Of a stretch of 64,000 nt of DNA, positions 44,121 through 53,038 are shown piece after piece (the stretch's first letter is position 1; each line of letters opens with the position of its first letter). The DNA is taken from contig UQHT01000007.1 of NCBI GenBank assembly GCA_900540875.1, forward strand, positions 43,526 through 107,525. Direction: 5' to 3'. Source of the DNA: an uncultured Collinsella sp. Lineage in GTDB: Bacteria > Actinomycetota > Coriobacteriia > Coriobacteriales > Coriobacteriaceae. Both the position numbers and the translations under genes were made by a program. The notes beneath the pieces are model-generated. The model saw only the letters and a list, made by a program, of their open reading frames with translations, ran no database searches and was not told the origin of the DNA.

Positions 44121-44507
44121 CCTTTTTCGCGAAGGTCCCCCTCTAAGCGCCGTGCATTTTTAGGAGTATTCAACATAACCAAGGGCTTCGGGCGCCGCGA
44201 TAAATGCCAAAGAGCGCAAATATCCCTCCAAATCAAACGCTGTCAGCCCATAACCCCGCCCATCATTCGTAGAAAACATCGAGAAATCCCGATTTTTTGC
44301 CCGAGGTCGGTATGCAGGGGCCTTCGATTGCAGAATACTCGCAAAAATGCACGTCGCCATCACCCCCACATGGCGCGAACCAAAACAAAAGCGCGGCCTA
44401 AAAGGCCGCGCGCCATCTTTAAATTCAGATCTATATTGCCCGTAACGGCAGCGCCGAGGTAACGCAGGCCCGAGGGCAACCTTCCTTTCCGGCGCACTCC
44501 GCAGGAC

Positions 44508-44550
44508 GAAAGAACCTCCGCCGCACGAAGTGCGCAGCGGAGGTTCTTTC
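44508..44550 (-). terminator. Hairpin downstream of ilvE
   Basis: GAAAGAACCTCCGC and GCGGAGGTTCTTTC form a perfect 14-base stem. Outer, less perfect arms extend it from about 44470 to 44600 (CCTTCCTTTCCGGC against GCCGGGAGGG), giving a long palindromic block. It ends ilvE transcription on the minus strand. Confidence 0.65.
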
Positions 44551-44606
44551 ATGTCCGAGGACGCGCCGGGAGGGAACTTGCTCTCTGCCCGGAAAGGTAA
44601 GACAAA

Positions 44607-45659
44607 TTACGCGACGGTGTAAACCCAGTTGTGCTTATCCTCGACAGCACCGGACTGGATACCAGTCAGGGTCTCGCGGAGCTTCTTCATCACGGGGCCG
44701 ATCTCGGTGTAGCCAGCCGGGAAGGTCACGGTCTCGTCGGCTCCATAGACCTTGTTGTCGATCTCGCCGACCGGGGAGATAACGGCAGCGGTGCCGCACA
44801 GGCCGCACTCAACAAAGGTGCCGGCCTTGACCTCGGCCCACTCGACGGGACGCTGGTCGACGGTCATGCCCAGGTCCTGAGCAACCTGAACGAGCGAACG
44901 GCGGGTGATGGAGGGCAGGATGGAGTCGGTGTGCGACTGCGGAACGACGAGGGTGCCATCCTCCTTCACGAACAGGACGTTAGCGCCACCGGTCTCCTCG
45001 ACATAGGTGCGGGACTCGGAGTCGAGATACAGGTTCTCGGCATAACCCTCGCGGTGAGCCTCCATCGTGGGCTTCAGGGACATGGCGTAGTTGAGGCCGG
45101 CCTTGATGTTGCCGGTGCCGTGCGGTGCGGCGCGGTCGTACTCGGAAACGCGCAGCTTGACGGGCTTAAGGCCGCCCTTAAAGTACGGACCGACCGGGGT
45201 CACGAGAATGCGGAACGTGTACTCAGGAGCGGGAGCCACGCCGATTACGTCACCGGAGCCGATCATAAACGGACGCACATACAGGGTTGCGCCAGAGCCG
45301 AAGGGCGGAACCCATGCGGCATTGGCAGAGACGACCTGCTTGACGGCCTCGACAAACTTGTCCTTGGGGAACGGGGGCATCTCGAGGCGCTGCGCAGAGT
45401 TGTACATACGCTCAGCGTTCATGTCGGGACGGAAACAGACGATGCTGCCGTCCTCGGCGGTGTAGGCCTTCAGGCCCTCAAAGACCTCCTGGCAGTAGTG
45501 GAAGATACCACCGCACTCGGAGACATGCAGGGTGTGGTCGGTGGTCAGGCCACCCTCGTCCCACTCGCCATCCTTCCAATGAGCCTCGTAGCTGTAATCG
45601 GTCTTCATGTAGCCAAAGCCGAGGCTACCCCAATCGATATCCTTCTTCTCGACAGTCAT
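44607..45659 (-). CDS. ilvE: Branched-chain amino acid aminotransferase
   Basis: About 350 residues of fold-type IV PLP aminotransferase, group with BCAT: VFEGLKAYTAEDGS, RPFMIGSGDVIGV, the PLP-lysine region GTGNIKAGLNYA, ETGGANVLFV and ECGLCGTAAVISPVG. It makes or degrades Leu, Ile and Val with 2-oxoglutarate. The ATG at 45659 has TAAGGAG; the frame extends upstream to 45809 without support. It is monocistronic between terminators. Confidence 0.93.
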   Translation of the reverse strand: MTVEKKDIDWGSLGFGYMKTDYSYEAHWKDGEWDEGGLTTDHTLHVSECGGIFHYCQEVFEGLKAYTAEDGSIVCFRPDMNAERMYNSAQRLEMPPFPKDKFVEAVKQVVSANAAWVPPFGSGATLYVRPFMIGSGDVIGVAPAPEYTFRILVTPVGPYFKGGLKPVKLRVSEYDRAAPHGTGNIKAGLNYAMSLKPTMEAHREGYAENLYLDSESRTYVEETGGANVLFVKEDGTLVVPQSHTDSILPSITRRSLVQVAQDLGMTVDQRPVEWAEVKAGTFVECGLCGTAAVISPVGEIDNKVYGADETVTFPAGYTEIGPVMKKLRETLTGIQSGAVEDKHNWVYTVA

Positions 45660-45888
45660 ATGTCGCTCCTTACATACACAGTTGCATACTCGCGAACCCG
45701 CACGCAAGGACCGGGGCCGACCGCGTCGCAACGTCACACGCCCGGAGCGTAGAGCCGGACGGGACACGCGGACGACATCGAAGCCGATGACACGTCGATT
45801 CGCATGCACGAGATTGTACTCCGCACACGCATCGGATAAAACGTTTTTCTTTAACTAACTAAAGTATTTTCATTTGACCGAAGCTAGA

Positions 45889-45920
45889 GAGGCCCGCCAC
45901 CGTAAACGGTGACGGGCCTC
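45889..45920 (-). terminator. Terminator after the DedA-family gene
   Basis: GAGGCCCG and CGGGCCTC flank inner CACCGT/ACGGTG pairing around AA. It lies 28 bases after the DedA-family stop, in the 289-base gap before the ilvE start. Confidence 0.65.
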
Positions 45921-45948
45921 AACGACACGATTTGTGCGCCGGCTCGAG

Positions 45949-46596
45949 CTACGCGTTCTTTTTGCCCAGCTTTGCCTTAACCAAACCGACCACGGTCGGA
46001 ATAATCGACACGGCAACAATGCCCACGATCAGCAGCTCAAAGTGCTCCTGCACAAAGGGAATGCCGCCAAAGAAATAGCCCAGCAGTGTAAAGACCGTCG
46101 ACCAGGTGATACCGCCCAGCACGTTATAGATGACAAAGTTGCGCCAGTGCATGCCGCCCATACCGGCGATGAAGGGCACAAAGGTGCGGATAAACGGGAA
46201 GAAGCGACCCAGGAAGATGGCCAGGTGGCCCCACTTGTCAAGGAAGTCCTCGGACTTTTTAATGCGCTCGGGCGTCATGGCCTTGACCTTGCCCGAGGCG
46301 ATGATTTTGCGGCCAAAGAAGTGGCCGATCATAAAGTTGCACTGATCGCCCAGGATGGCTGCGGCCCATGCGACGGCCAGCAGGGCCACGATGTTAAAGC
46401 CGCCGTTGTGGGCAAAGAAGCCCGAGGCAAACAGCAGCGAATCGCCGGGAAGGAACGGGAAGAACACCACGCCCGTCTCGATAAAGATGATCAGGAACAC
46501 GCAGCCGTAGGCCATGAGCGGGCCAGCGGCGATCCAGCTGGCGATCGCAGTGCGCGGGTCCTTGAGCAGCTCGGCGATAAAATTGATGAAACCCAT
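45949..46596 (-). CDS. DedA-family membrane protein
   Basis: 215 residues with the DedA/SNARE-associated core: FIIFIETGVVFFPFLPGDSLLF, then DQCNFMIGHFFGR and FLGRFFPFIRTFVPFIAG with the conserved arginines, plus GGITWSTVFTLLGYFFG. Members are inner-membrane proteins tied to lipid carrier recycling and membrane homeostasis. The ATG at 46596 has GAGAGGT upstream. Confidence 0.92.
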   Translation of the reverse strand: MGFINFIAELLKDPRTAIASWIAAGPLMAYGCVFLIIFIETGVVFFPFLPGDSLLFASGFFAHNGGFNIVALLAVAWAAAILGDQCNFMIGHFFGRKIIASGKVKAMTPERIKKSEDFLDKWGHLAIFLGRFFPFIRTFVPFIAGMGGMHWRNFVIYNVLGGITWSTVFTLLGYFFGGIPFVQEHFELLIVGIVAVSIIPTVVGLVKAKLGKKNA

Positions 46597-46820
46597 GAAG
46601 TAAAACCTCTCAGTTGTGGGCGCGGACACGTCCAAGTTGACCAGTATACGGTTGCGGCGCCCCCTCGTGCGCAACCCCACAAAAGCATGACTCCATTACC
46701 AGCAAGTTTGCATAACTGACACTTGTCGCCCAAAGCAAAGCAAGATCGCCCTTCCTAATCCCTAGCGAATCGCTATACTTTATTGAATCGCATTGTCACG
46801 GCGCTAAGGGAGGGCGGCCG

Positions 46821-47525
46821 GTGAGCTTTATCAATACCATTCGCGAGGACATCAAGACCGTCCAGGCGCAAGACCCCGCTGCGCAAAATGGCCTGGTCAT
46901 CTTCCTGTCCTACCCCGGCCTGCACGCCAAGTGGAACCACGTGCCCGAGCACTGGCTGTGGGAGCACGGCCATCGCTCGCTCGCCCGTGTGCTCTCGCAA
47001 GTCACCCGCCACATCACCGGCGTCGAGATTCATCCCGCTGCACAGATCGGCAAACATTTCTTTATCGACCACGCCATGGGCGTTGTCATCGGCGAGACCA
47101 CCATTGTGGGCGACAACTGCGTGCTCTACCAAGGCGTCACGCTCGGCGGTACCGGCAACGAGACCGGCAAACGCCACCCCACCCTGGGCAACAATGTCAC
47201 GGTGGGCACGGGCGCCAAGGTGCTTGGCAACATCCACATTGGCGACAACGTCAAGATCGGCGGCAACTCGGTCGTCGTCAAGGACGTGCCCGACAACTGC
47301 ACCGTCGTGGGCGTGCCCGGGCGCATCATCAAGCGCAACGGCTGCCGCGTGTTCGAGGAGAGCTTCGACGCCAAGCAGCATCGCGAGTACATGCCCGACG
47401 ATGCCGCCGAGCAGAGCGCCCTCAACCGCCAGGGCATCAACGAAAACGCCCGTCGCGTCAAGGAACTCGAGCGAGAGGTGGCCGAGCTCAAAGCCCTCGT
47501 CGCCAAGCTCGTGGACGAGCGCTAG
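46821..47525 (+). CDS. cysE: Serine O-acetyltransferase
   Basis: 234 residues: short N-terminal helical part, then a left-handed beta helix with hexapeptide repeats ([41 protein letters not shown] in pieces, [20 protein letters not shown]). It makes O-acetylserine for cysteine. The C-terminus has a ~50-residue charged coiled coil ([16 protein letters not shown]) in place of the short CysK-binding tail. The GTG start follows GGGAGG. A TATACT box at 46774 is a likely -10. Confidence 0.92.
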   Translation: MSFINTIREDIKTVQAQDPAAQNGLVIFLSYPGLHAKWNHVPEHWLWEHGHRSLARVLSQVTRHITGVEIHPAAQIGKHFFIDHAMGVVIGETTIVGDNCVLYQGVTLGGTGNETGKRHPTLGNNVTVGTGAKVLGNIHIGDNVKIGGNSVVVKDVPDNCTVVGVPGRIIKRNGCRVFEESFDAKQHREYMPDDAAEQSALNRQGINENARRVKELEREVAELKALVAKLVDER

Positions 47526-47563
47526 GGCCGTGGGCAGCCGCCCCAGCATGAACGCCAGCACAA

Positions 47564-47598
47564 AAGGCGCGCCAGGGAATCCGCCCCCGGCGCGCCTT
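47564..47598 (+). terminator. Terminator between cysE and the convergent ABC gene
   Basis: AAGGCGCGCC pairs with GGCGCGCCTT around a 15-base loop, then TCTTTTC. It lies 38 bases after the cysE stop and can act on both strands. Confidence 0.75.
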
Positions 47599-47636
47599 CT
47601 TTTCGATGCGACATGCGGGACTGCCCCTTTGTCACC

Positions 47637-49640
47637 TTATGCGAACTGGCTTAGGTAGAGGTCGGCGTAAGCGCCCTCGGCAGCCAGCAGCTCCTTGTGC
47701 GTACCCTGCTCGATGATATTGCCGTGATCCATGACCAGGATGAGGTCGGCATCGACGATCGTCGACAGACGGTGCGCGATCACAAAGCTCGTGCGCCCGC
47801 GCATGAGCGCGTCCATGGCGCGGCCGATGGCAAGCTCGGTGCGCGTGTCCACGCTCGACGTCGCCTCGTCCAGGATGAGGATCGCCGGGTTGTTGAGCAG
47901 CACGCGCGCGATGGTCAGCAGCTGACGCTGGCCCTGGCTGATGCTCTCGGCATCGTTAGCCACCCGTGTGTCGTAGCCCTGCGGCATAGTGCGCACAAAG
48001 AAGTCGACCTGAGCGGCACGTGCGGCCGCGACAATCTCCTCGCGCGTCGCCTCGGGACAGCCATAGGCGATATTCTCGGCAATGGTGCCATCGAACAGCC
48101 AGGCGTCCTGCAACACCATTCCAAACTGCTGGCGCAGCTCGCCGCGGTCCATGCGGCTCGTATCCACGCCGTCAAGCGTAATGCGGCCGCCGTCAATCTC
48201 GTAGAAGCGCATGAGCAGGTTGATGAGCGTGGTCTTGCCCGCGCCCGTAGTTCCCACCACGGCGATCTTCTGGCCCGGCTCGGCGGTAAACGACACGTCT
48301 CGCATAAGCGGCTTGTCGGGCGAATAGCCAAAGCGCACATGCTCAAAAGCGACACGGCCTTCCACTTTGCCCGGCAGCTTGGCGGCGGCCACCGGCAACG
48401 GATCGGCCTCCATCTCGGGCTCGTCGAGCAGGTCGAACACGCGTTCGGCGCTCGCCAGCGCGCTCTGCAGCGAGTTAAAGGTAAACGACAGCTCCGTCAT
48501 GGGCTCGGACGCCTCGTAGATAAATTGGAGGAACGCCTGGAATACGCCGACGGTCATATGCCCGGCAACCAGCATGCTGCAGCCCACCAGCGCGATCACG
48601 ATCTGCGCCAAACGGCCGATAAAGCGCACCGCGGGGCCGACGGCGTTAATCATAAAGTCGGCCTTGGTGCTCACGTGCGCCAGCTCCTTCGAAGCCTCGT
48701 GTACCTCGGCAGAGCTCTGGCGCTCGCGGTTAAACGCACGGATCACCAGACGGCCCGAGTAGCCCTCCTCGACCGCGCTCGTAATCTTGGACACCCACTC
48801 CTGGCGCTCGCCCGTCACATCGTGCGTGCGGCGCGACACGACCTTCGTCACCAGCAGCGAAAGCGCCGTAAAGAACAAAAAGACGAGCGTGAGCGGCACG
48901 CTAAACACGAACATCACGCTCACGGCGCCCACCACGGTACCGATCGACACCAGAAGCTGCAGCAAGCCGCGTTGCATGCTCTCGGACATCTTGTCCAAGT
49001 CATTGGTCGCACGGCTGACGACCTCGCCGGGACGATGCGCGTCAATGTAGGCAAGCGGCAGACGGTTGAGCTTTTGTGCGATGCGGTTGCGCAGGCGCAG
49101 GTTGAGGCGCTCGGCAACGCTCGACATCAAAAAGCTCTGGAGTGCGTAGAACGAGGCGGCGGCGGTCCAGATCATAAAGTAGATAAAGATGGTCCTGCCG
49201 CAGTTCTCCCAGGTAATGCTGAAGGTAGTGTTGTTGGCAAACGCCAGCTTCATGTGCCCCCACAGCTCATCGATCACGCGGGCGCTGTAAGCCGGCGCCG
49301 CGGTGTTAAAGATGGCATAGAACACGATACTCGCGAACACGATATAGAAGCGCCAATGGTCGCCGGCGGCCTCGCTCCACAGGCGGCGCACCGTCGCCCA
49401 GGTGTCGCGGGGCGTCTCGTCCTCGTCCTCGTCGTCAACGTCGCGCATGCGCTCCGCCTCGGCGCGGGCGCGCTCGTCCTCGGCGCGCTCGTTTTCCTCG
49501 TAGAGTGCCTGGCGGCGAGCCTCGCGCTCCGCCGCTGCCTTGGCGTCTTCCTCCAGGTCGGGCGTGGCGCCCGTCTCCTCGACTGTCTCTGCAGCCGCGA
49601 CGTCATCGGCGATGCCTTGCTTCTTGAGTTCCTCGGTCAT
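47637..49640 (-). CDS. ABC exporter half-transporter with acidic N-terminal extension
   Basis: About 667 residues. The first ~80 are a highly charged Glu/Ala/Arg extension, followed by six membrane helices and a nucleotide-binding domain with Walker A GTTGAGKTT, signature ISQGQRQLL, Walker B ILILDEATSSVD (catalytic Glu present) and H-loop [11 protein letters not shown]. It is the canonical-site partner of the gene at 49642. I start it at the ATG at 49640, eight bases after AGGGAGGT and two bases past the partner's stop. Confidence 0.9.
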   Translation of the reverse strand: MTEELKKQGIADDVAAAETVEETGATPDLEEDAKAAAEREARRQALYEENERAEDERARAEAERMRDVDDEDEDETPRDTWATVRRLWSEAAGDHWRFYIVFASIVFYAIFNTAAPAYSARVIDELWGHMKLAFANNTTFSITWENCGRTIFIYFMIWTAAASFYALQSFLMSSVAERLNLRLRNRIAQKLNRLPLAYIDAHRPGEVVSRATNDLDKMSESMQRGLLQLLVSIGTVVGAVSVMFVFSVPLTLVFLFFTALSLLVTKVVSRRTHDVTGERQEWVSKITSAVEEGYSGRLVIRAFNRERQSSAEVHEASKELAHVSTKADFMINAVGPAVRFIGRLAQIVIALVGCSMLVAGHMTVGVFQAFLQFIYEASEPMTELSFTFNSLQSALASAERVFDLLDEPEMEADPLPVAAAKLPGKVEGRVAFEHVRFGYSPDKPLMRDVSFTAEPGQKIAVVGTTGAGKTTLINLLMRFYEIDGGRITLDGVDTSRMDRGELRQQFGMVLQDAWLFDGTIAENIAYGCPEATREEIVAAARAAQVDFFVRTMPQGYDTRVANDAESISQGQRQLLTIARVLLNNPAILILDEATSSVDTRTELAIGRAMDALMRGRTSFVIAHRLSTIVDADLILVMDHGNIIEQGTHKELLAAEGAYADLYLSQFA

Positions 49641-49641
49641 G

Positions 49642-51378
49642 CTACTCACCTCCCTTCATCTGCGATTCCGCGATAGCGCGGTACACCTCGCAGGTTTCCA
49701 TGAGCTCGTCGTGCGTGCCTAGGCCCACGACCTCACCGTCCTTGAGCACCACAATCTGATCGGCATGCAAAATAGTCGAGATGCGCTGGGCGATGATGAG
49801 CACCGCGGCATCGCGCGTCTCGTCCTGTAGCGCATGGCGCAGTGCCGCATCGGTCTTAAAGTCCAGGGCCGAAAAGCTATCGTCGAAGATATACAGATCA
49901 GCGTGCTTCATGAGTGCGCGGGCAATCGCCAGGCGCTGGCGCTGACCACCCGAGAAGTTCGTGCCGCCCTGCGCCACCGGAGTGTCGAGCCCCTGCGGTT
50001 GATCGAGTACAAAGGTGCTCTGGGCAACCTGGAGCGCATGGAGCATGTCAGCCTCGGTCGCGCCCTCGTTGCCAAAGCGCAGGTTGCTCGCCACCGTACC
50101 CGAGAACAGCCATGCCTTCTGCGGCACATAGGCGATACGCCCGCGGATGTCGTCTTGCGAAAGGTCGCGCAGATCGACGCCGTTTAGGCGAATGGTGCCC
50201 TTCGTGGCATCGTGGAAGCGAAGCAAGAGCTTGGCCACCGTTGACTTGCCCGAGCCCGTCGAGCCCACGATCGCGGTCGTCTGTCCACGGCGGCAGGCAA
50301 AACTCAGGTTGCACAGGGTGTCCTCGTCGGCATCGTCAAAACGGAATGACATATGGTCGAACACGGCCACCGCGTCGGCTCCATCTGCGGACTCGGGCGC
50401 CCCGTCGCCCAGCGTAGCCTTGCCGTCCACGATGCTCGGCTCGATTTCGAGCACCTGCTGCGCACGGCTGAGGCACGCCGCGGCGCGCGGAAGCGTCAGC
50501 ACCACCATCTGCGCCATCATCACAAAGAACAGGATCAGGATCGCGTACTCCAGCACGGCCGAGATGCTGCCGATTTGCATGGCATGGACGCCCACGCGGT
50601 TGCCGCCCACCCACAGCACCGCCACCTCGGCGATATTCATCAAAAAGAAGCTGGAGCTGTCGAGACCCACAAACAGGTGGTTGACCTTGATGGTATTGGC
50701 TGCGTAATCGCTAAACACCTCGTCCAGGCGCTGCTCCTCGTGGCGCTCCTTGTTAAATGCACGGATGACGCGCACGCCCACGATGTTCTCGCGCAGCACC
50801 ACGTTCATGCGGTCGATAAAGCTCTGCAGGCGCATAAAGATCGGCGCGGCGTTGGCAACGGTAAAGACCGCCGCCACCAGCACGATCGCAACGACCACGC
50901 CCAGCAGCGTGCCCATGGCAGGATCGATAAACCAGGCAAAGATGATGCCCGCCACGGCCAAGAACGGTACCGGTAACACCAGCTGAATCGTCTGCAGGAT
51001 CGCTTGCTGGATCACGTTGATGTCGTTGAGCGAGCGCGTGATCATCGAACCCGTACCAAAGCGCTCAAAGTCGCTGGCGGACAGCTCGAGCGACTTATCG
51101 TAGACGGCGTTGCGAATGTCGCAGGCCACATTGGCCGCCAGACGGGCCGAAAGATAGCAGCCCAGCACCGCGCCGCCACTGGCCATGCCGGTCGCGATGA
51201 GCATATACACGCCGTTGCGCAAGATGTAATCGACGTCGCCCGTCGTGATACCGGTATTGACCATATTCGCCAACATTGTAGGCACCAGCAGCGTACCGAC
51301 GTTGTCGATTAGCAGCACCAGCAGCGTCACCGCGATCAGACCGCGGTACGGCCTCATAAACCTCATTAAGAGTCGCAT
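49642..51378 (-). CDS. ABC exporter half-transporter, degenerate-site partner
   Basis: 578 residues: membrane domain ([20 protein letters not shown] at the start), Walker [10 protein letters not shown], signature [16 protein letters not shown] and Walker [13 protein letters not shown] with Asp in place of the catalytic Glu. It forms a heterodimer with 47637-49640. Its start overlaps the end of the marR-derived frame by 13 bases, so it was originally translated with a MarR regulator. It now lies downstream of a tet(W)-type promoter and leader. Confidence 0.9.
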   Translation of the reverse strand: MRLLMRFMRPYRGLIAVTLLVLLIDNVGTLLVPTMLANMVNTGITTGDVDYILRNGVYMLIATGMASGGAVLGCYLSARLAANVACDIRNAVYDKSLELSASDFERFGTGSMITRSLNDINVIQQAILQTIQLVLPVPFLAVAGIIFAWFIDPAMGTLLGVVVAIVLVAAVFTVANAAPIFMRLQSFIDRMNVVLRENIVGVRVIRAFNKERHEEQRLDEVFSDYAANTIKVNHLFVGLDSSSFFLMNIAEVAVLWVGGNRVGVHAMQIGSISAVLEYAILILFFVMMAQMVVLTLPRAAACLSRAQQVLEIEPSIVDGKATLGDGAPESADGADAVAVFDHMSFRFDDADEDTLCNLSFACRRGQTTAIVGSTGSGKSTVAKLLLRFHDATKGTIRLNGVDLRDLSQDDIRGRIAYVPQKAWLFSGTVASNLRFGNEGATEADMLHALQVAQSTFVLDQPQGLDTPVAQGGTNFSGGQRQRLAIARALMKHADLYIFDDSFSALDFKTDAALRHALQDETRDAAVLIIAQRISTILHADQIVVLKDGEVVGLGTHDELMETCEVYRAIAESQMKGGE

Positions 51379-51608
51379 GTCTCCCCCTCGCCCTTATCGT
51401 CAGCCTCGTTCTCGGCGGCAACTTGCCGTTTAAATGCCTCGCACTCTTCGTTAAGAACATGGGAGAACTTACCGACCAAGCGCATGATCTCGCGCTGTTC
51501 CCACGGCTCGAGCGCCTCGAATGCTCCGCTGGTATATAACAGGCTCTCCGTCAAGGTCGTCTTTCCAGCGTCTACATGGGCAAGAATGCCAATATTGATG
51601 ATTTTCAT
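51366..51608 (-). pseudogene. Chimeric frame: tet(W)-type N-terminus fused to MarR-like C-terminus
   Basis: The 80-codon frame starts [20 protein letters not shown], the exact style of ribosomal-protection tetracycline genes with the GTPase G1 loop, and keeps this identity for 29 codons to TSGA. From about 51521 it changes to [20 protein letters not shown] and a Glu/Lys-rich tail, which looks like the last helix of a MarR regulator. The tail overlaps the start of the ABC exporter, as MarR-exporter operons often do. The product has no tetracycline resistance (the rest of the ~639-residue protein is gone) and no DNA-binding domain. An assembly join is possible. Confidence 0.8.
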
Positions 51609-51910
51609 ATGATTGTCCTCCATACAAGGCCCAGAAGGGCGCAAAAATCCCCAGCGACAAATACTTTTACCGCTGGGGATGATAGGTAGGACACACATGA
51701 AAACTGCGGCCAAGGCTGGCCGTTGTCTATCACGATATGAAATGAAAAGGCAAAAGTATTCTTAAATTGGGTACAAAAACCAAGCCCTCTCCTTGAGGAC
51801 GTTTGTCTTTGTTCCCATTATCAAATTTTATTTAAGAATACCTTGCCGCATATTGATAAACTCCTTTGCTTTGATTTTTATAGTATAGCATATCAAATTC
51901 CCAAAAGCAA
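51609..51910 (-). promoter_or_regulatory. tet(W)/tet(O)-type promoter and attenuator leader
   Basis: On the minus strand, TTGCTT (51905-51910) and TATACT (51882-51887) are 17 bases apart. The transcript then carries a leader peptide gene (51828-51851), a segment TTTAAGAATACTTTTGCC, a small GGCCAGCCTTGGCC hairpin and a CCCCAGCG...CGCTGGGG stem ahead of the AUG at 51608. This is the known architecture of attenuated ribosomal-protection tet genes. It now reads into the marR-tail and ABC exporter genes. Confidence 0.8.
51828..51851 (-). CDS. tet leader peptide MRQGILK
   Basis: A seven-codon frame with AAAGGAG upstream. Its codons overlap GTATTCTTAAAT, which is repeated as its complement later in the leader, the arrangement used for attenuation of tet genes in this family. 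Confidence 0.7.
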   Translation of the reverse strand: MRQGILK

Positions 51911-52043
51911 CCCTGTTAAGATAAATTTTTTCTGTCACTGCACCTCCATATCTCTCTCGTGTATACGCCATACGCAACTCTTTTCAAAAAAGAAGTGGAC
52001 GCGCTGGCAAAGCTGTGGTAGAATGAAACGAAAGAAGGTGAGG

Positions 52044-52987
52044 ATGGTGGAGCTCAAAACGACAATCGCCCAGGGACTGCACGTCACAGATGACAGCGCG
52101 GGTTATGATGCCGCCTGTAAGCGTGTCCTGTCTGAAAAGGCAATCCTGGCGCGGATTATGAAGTCCTGCCTGGAAGAATACAAGGATTGCGATGTCAATG
52201 ATATTGCCGAGAAGTACATTGAGGGCCAACCCCAGGTGTCCGCCGTCCCGGTGCTGCCGGACGAGGGTGGCACAGTCATCAGCGGCATGGACACCGAGGA
52301 CAAATCGGTGCGCGAGGGGACAGTCACCTATGACATTCGCTTCCGCGCCATCGTTCCCGACTCCGAGGAACAAATTGCCCTCATCATCAACGTGGAGGCC
52401 CAGAACGATTTTACCCCGGCTATCCGCTGATAAAGCGTGGCATATACTACTGTTGCCGCATGATTTCTTCCCAGTACGGCAGGGAGTTCACTGGCTCCCA
52501 TTATGAGAAAATCAAGAAGGTCTACTCCATCTGGATTTGCATGAAACCGCCGCAGTATCGAGAGAACACCATTACCCGGTATCGGCTGGTGGAAGAATAT
52601 CTGGTCGGCGAGGGCAAAGAACCCATCAGGAATTATGATTTGCTGTCCATCATCATGCTGTGCCTTGGCGGGCCGGATGGGTCAAATTATGACGGCGTAT
52701 TGCGGATGCTGGATGTGCTTCTCTCCAACGAAACCAGCGAGGCGGAAAAGCGGAAAATTTTGCAGGACGATTACGACATTCAAATGACGCAGACAATGGA
52801 AAGGGAGGTGTCGGTCATGTGTAATTTGAGCAAGGGCGTTGAGGAAAAAGGCGTTGCTAAAGGTATCTTGTCCTCTATCAAAAACCTCATGGAAACGATG
52901 GGGCTGACCATTGAACAGGCTATGGCGGCGCTGAAAGTCCCGGAGGGCGAACGTCAGAAATATATGGATTTGCTGGAACGGCAGTAA
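52044..52987 (+). pseudogene. Rpn-family (PD-(D/E)XK) recombination-promoting nuclease/putative transposase, frameshifted
   Basis: The first part (52044-52430) begins MVELKTTIAQGLHVTD behind AAGGTGAGG and ends IINVEAQNDFTPAIR. The continuation YPLIKRGIYYCCRMISSQYG lies in the next frame from about 52421 and runs to KYMDLLERQ. A single missing base in ccggc at 52416-52420 (ccgggc expected) explains the break. Glu-x-Gln in NVEAQND is the nuclease core. The family is common in gut Firmicutes elements and has been linked to RecA-independent recombination. Inactive as written unless the break is a sequencing error. Confidence 0.8.
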
Positions 52988-52992
52988 TGACA

Positions 52993-53026
52993 AAAACGCC
53001 ACGGACTATCGTTGTCCCTGGCGTTT
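52993..53026. terminator. Bidirectional terminator between the nuclease and serine recombinase genes
   Basis: AAAACGCCACGGA pairs with TCCCTGGCGTTTT. It lies just past the nuclease stop and 13 bases from the recombinase stop, so it serves both convergent genes. Confidence 0.75.
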
Positions 53027-53038
53027 TCTGTATCTACG

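Noticed and set aside
44160..44552. 130-codon minus-strand frame between lemA and ilvE
   Set aside because: Overlaps a large palindrome, lacks a ribosome-binding site and a known domain; kept only as palindromic non-coding DNA.
51366..51608. Functional tetracycline resistance gene
   Set aside because: Only the first 29 codons of a ~639-residue protein remain, so resistance from this locus is not supported.
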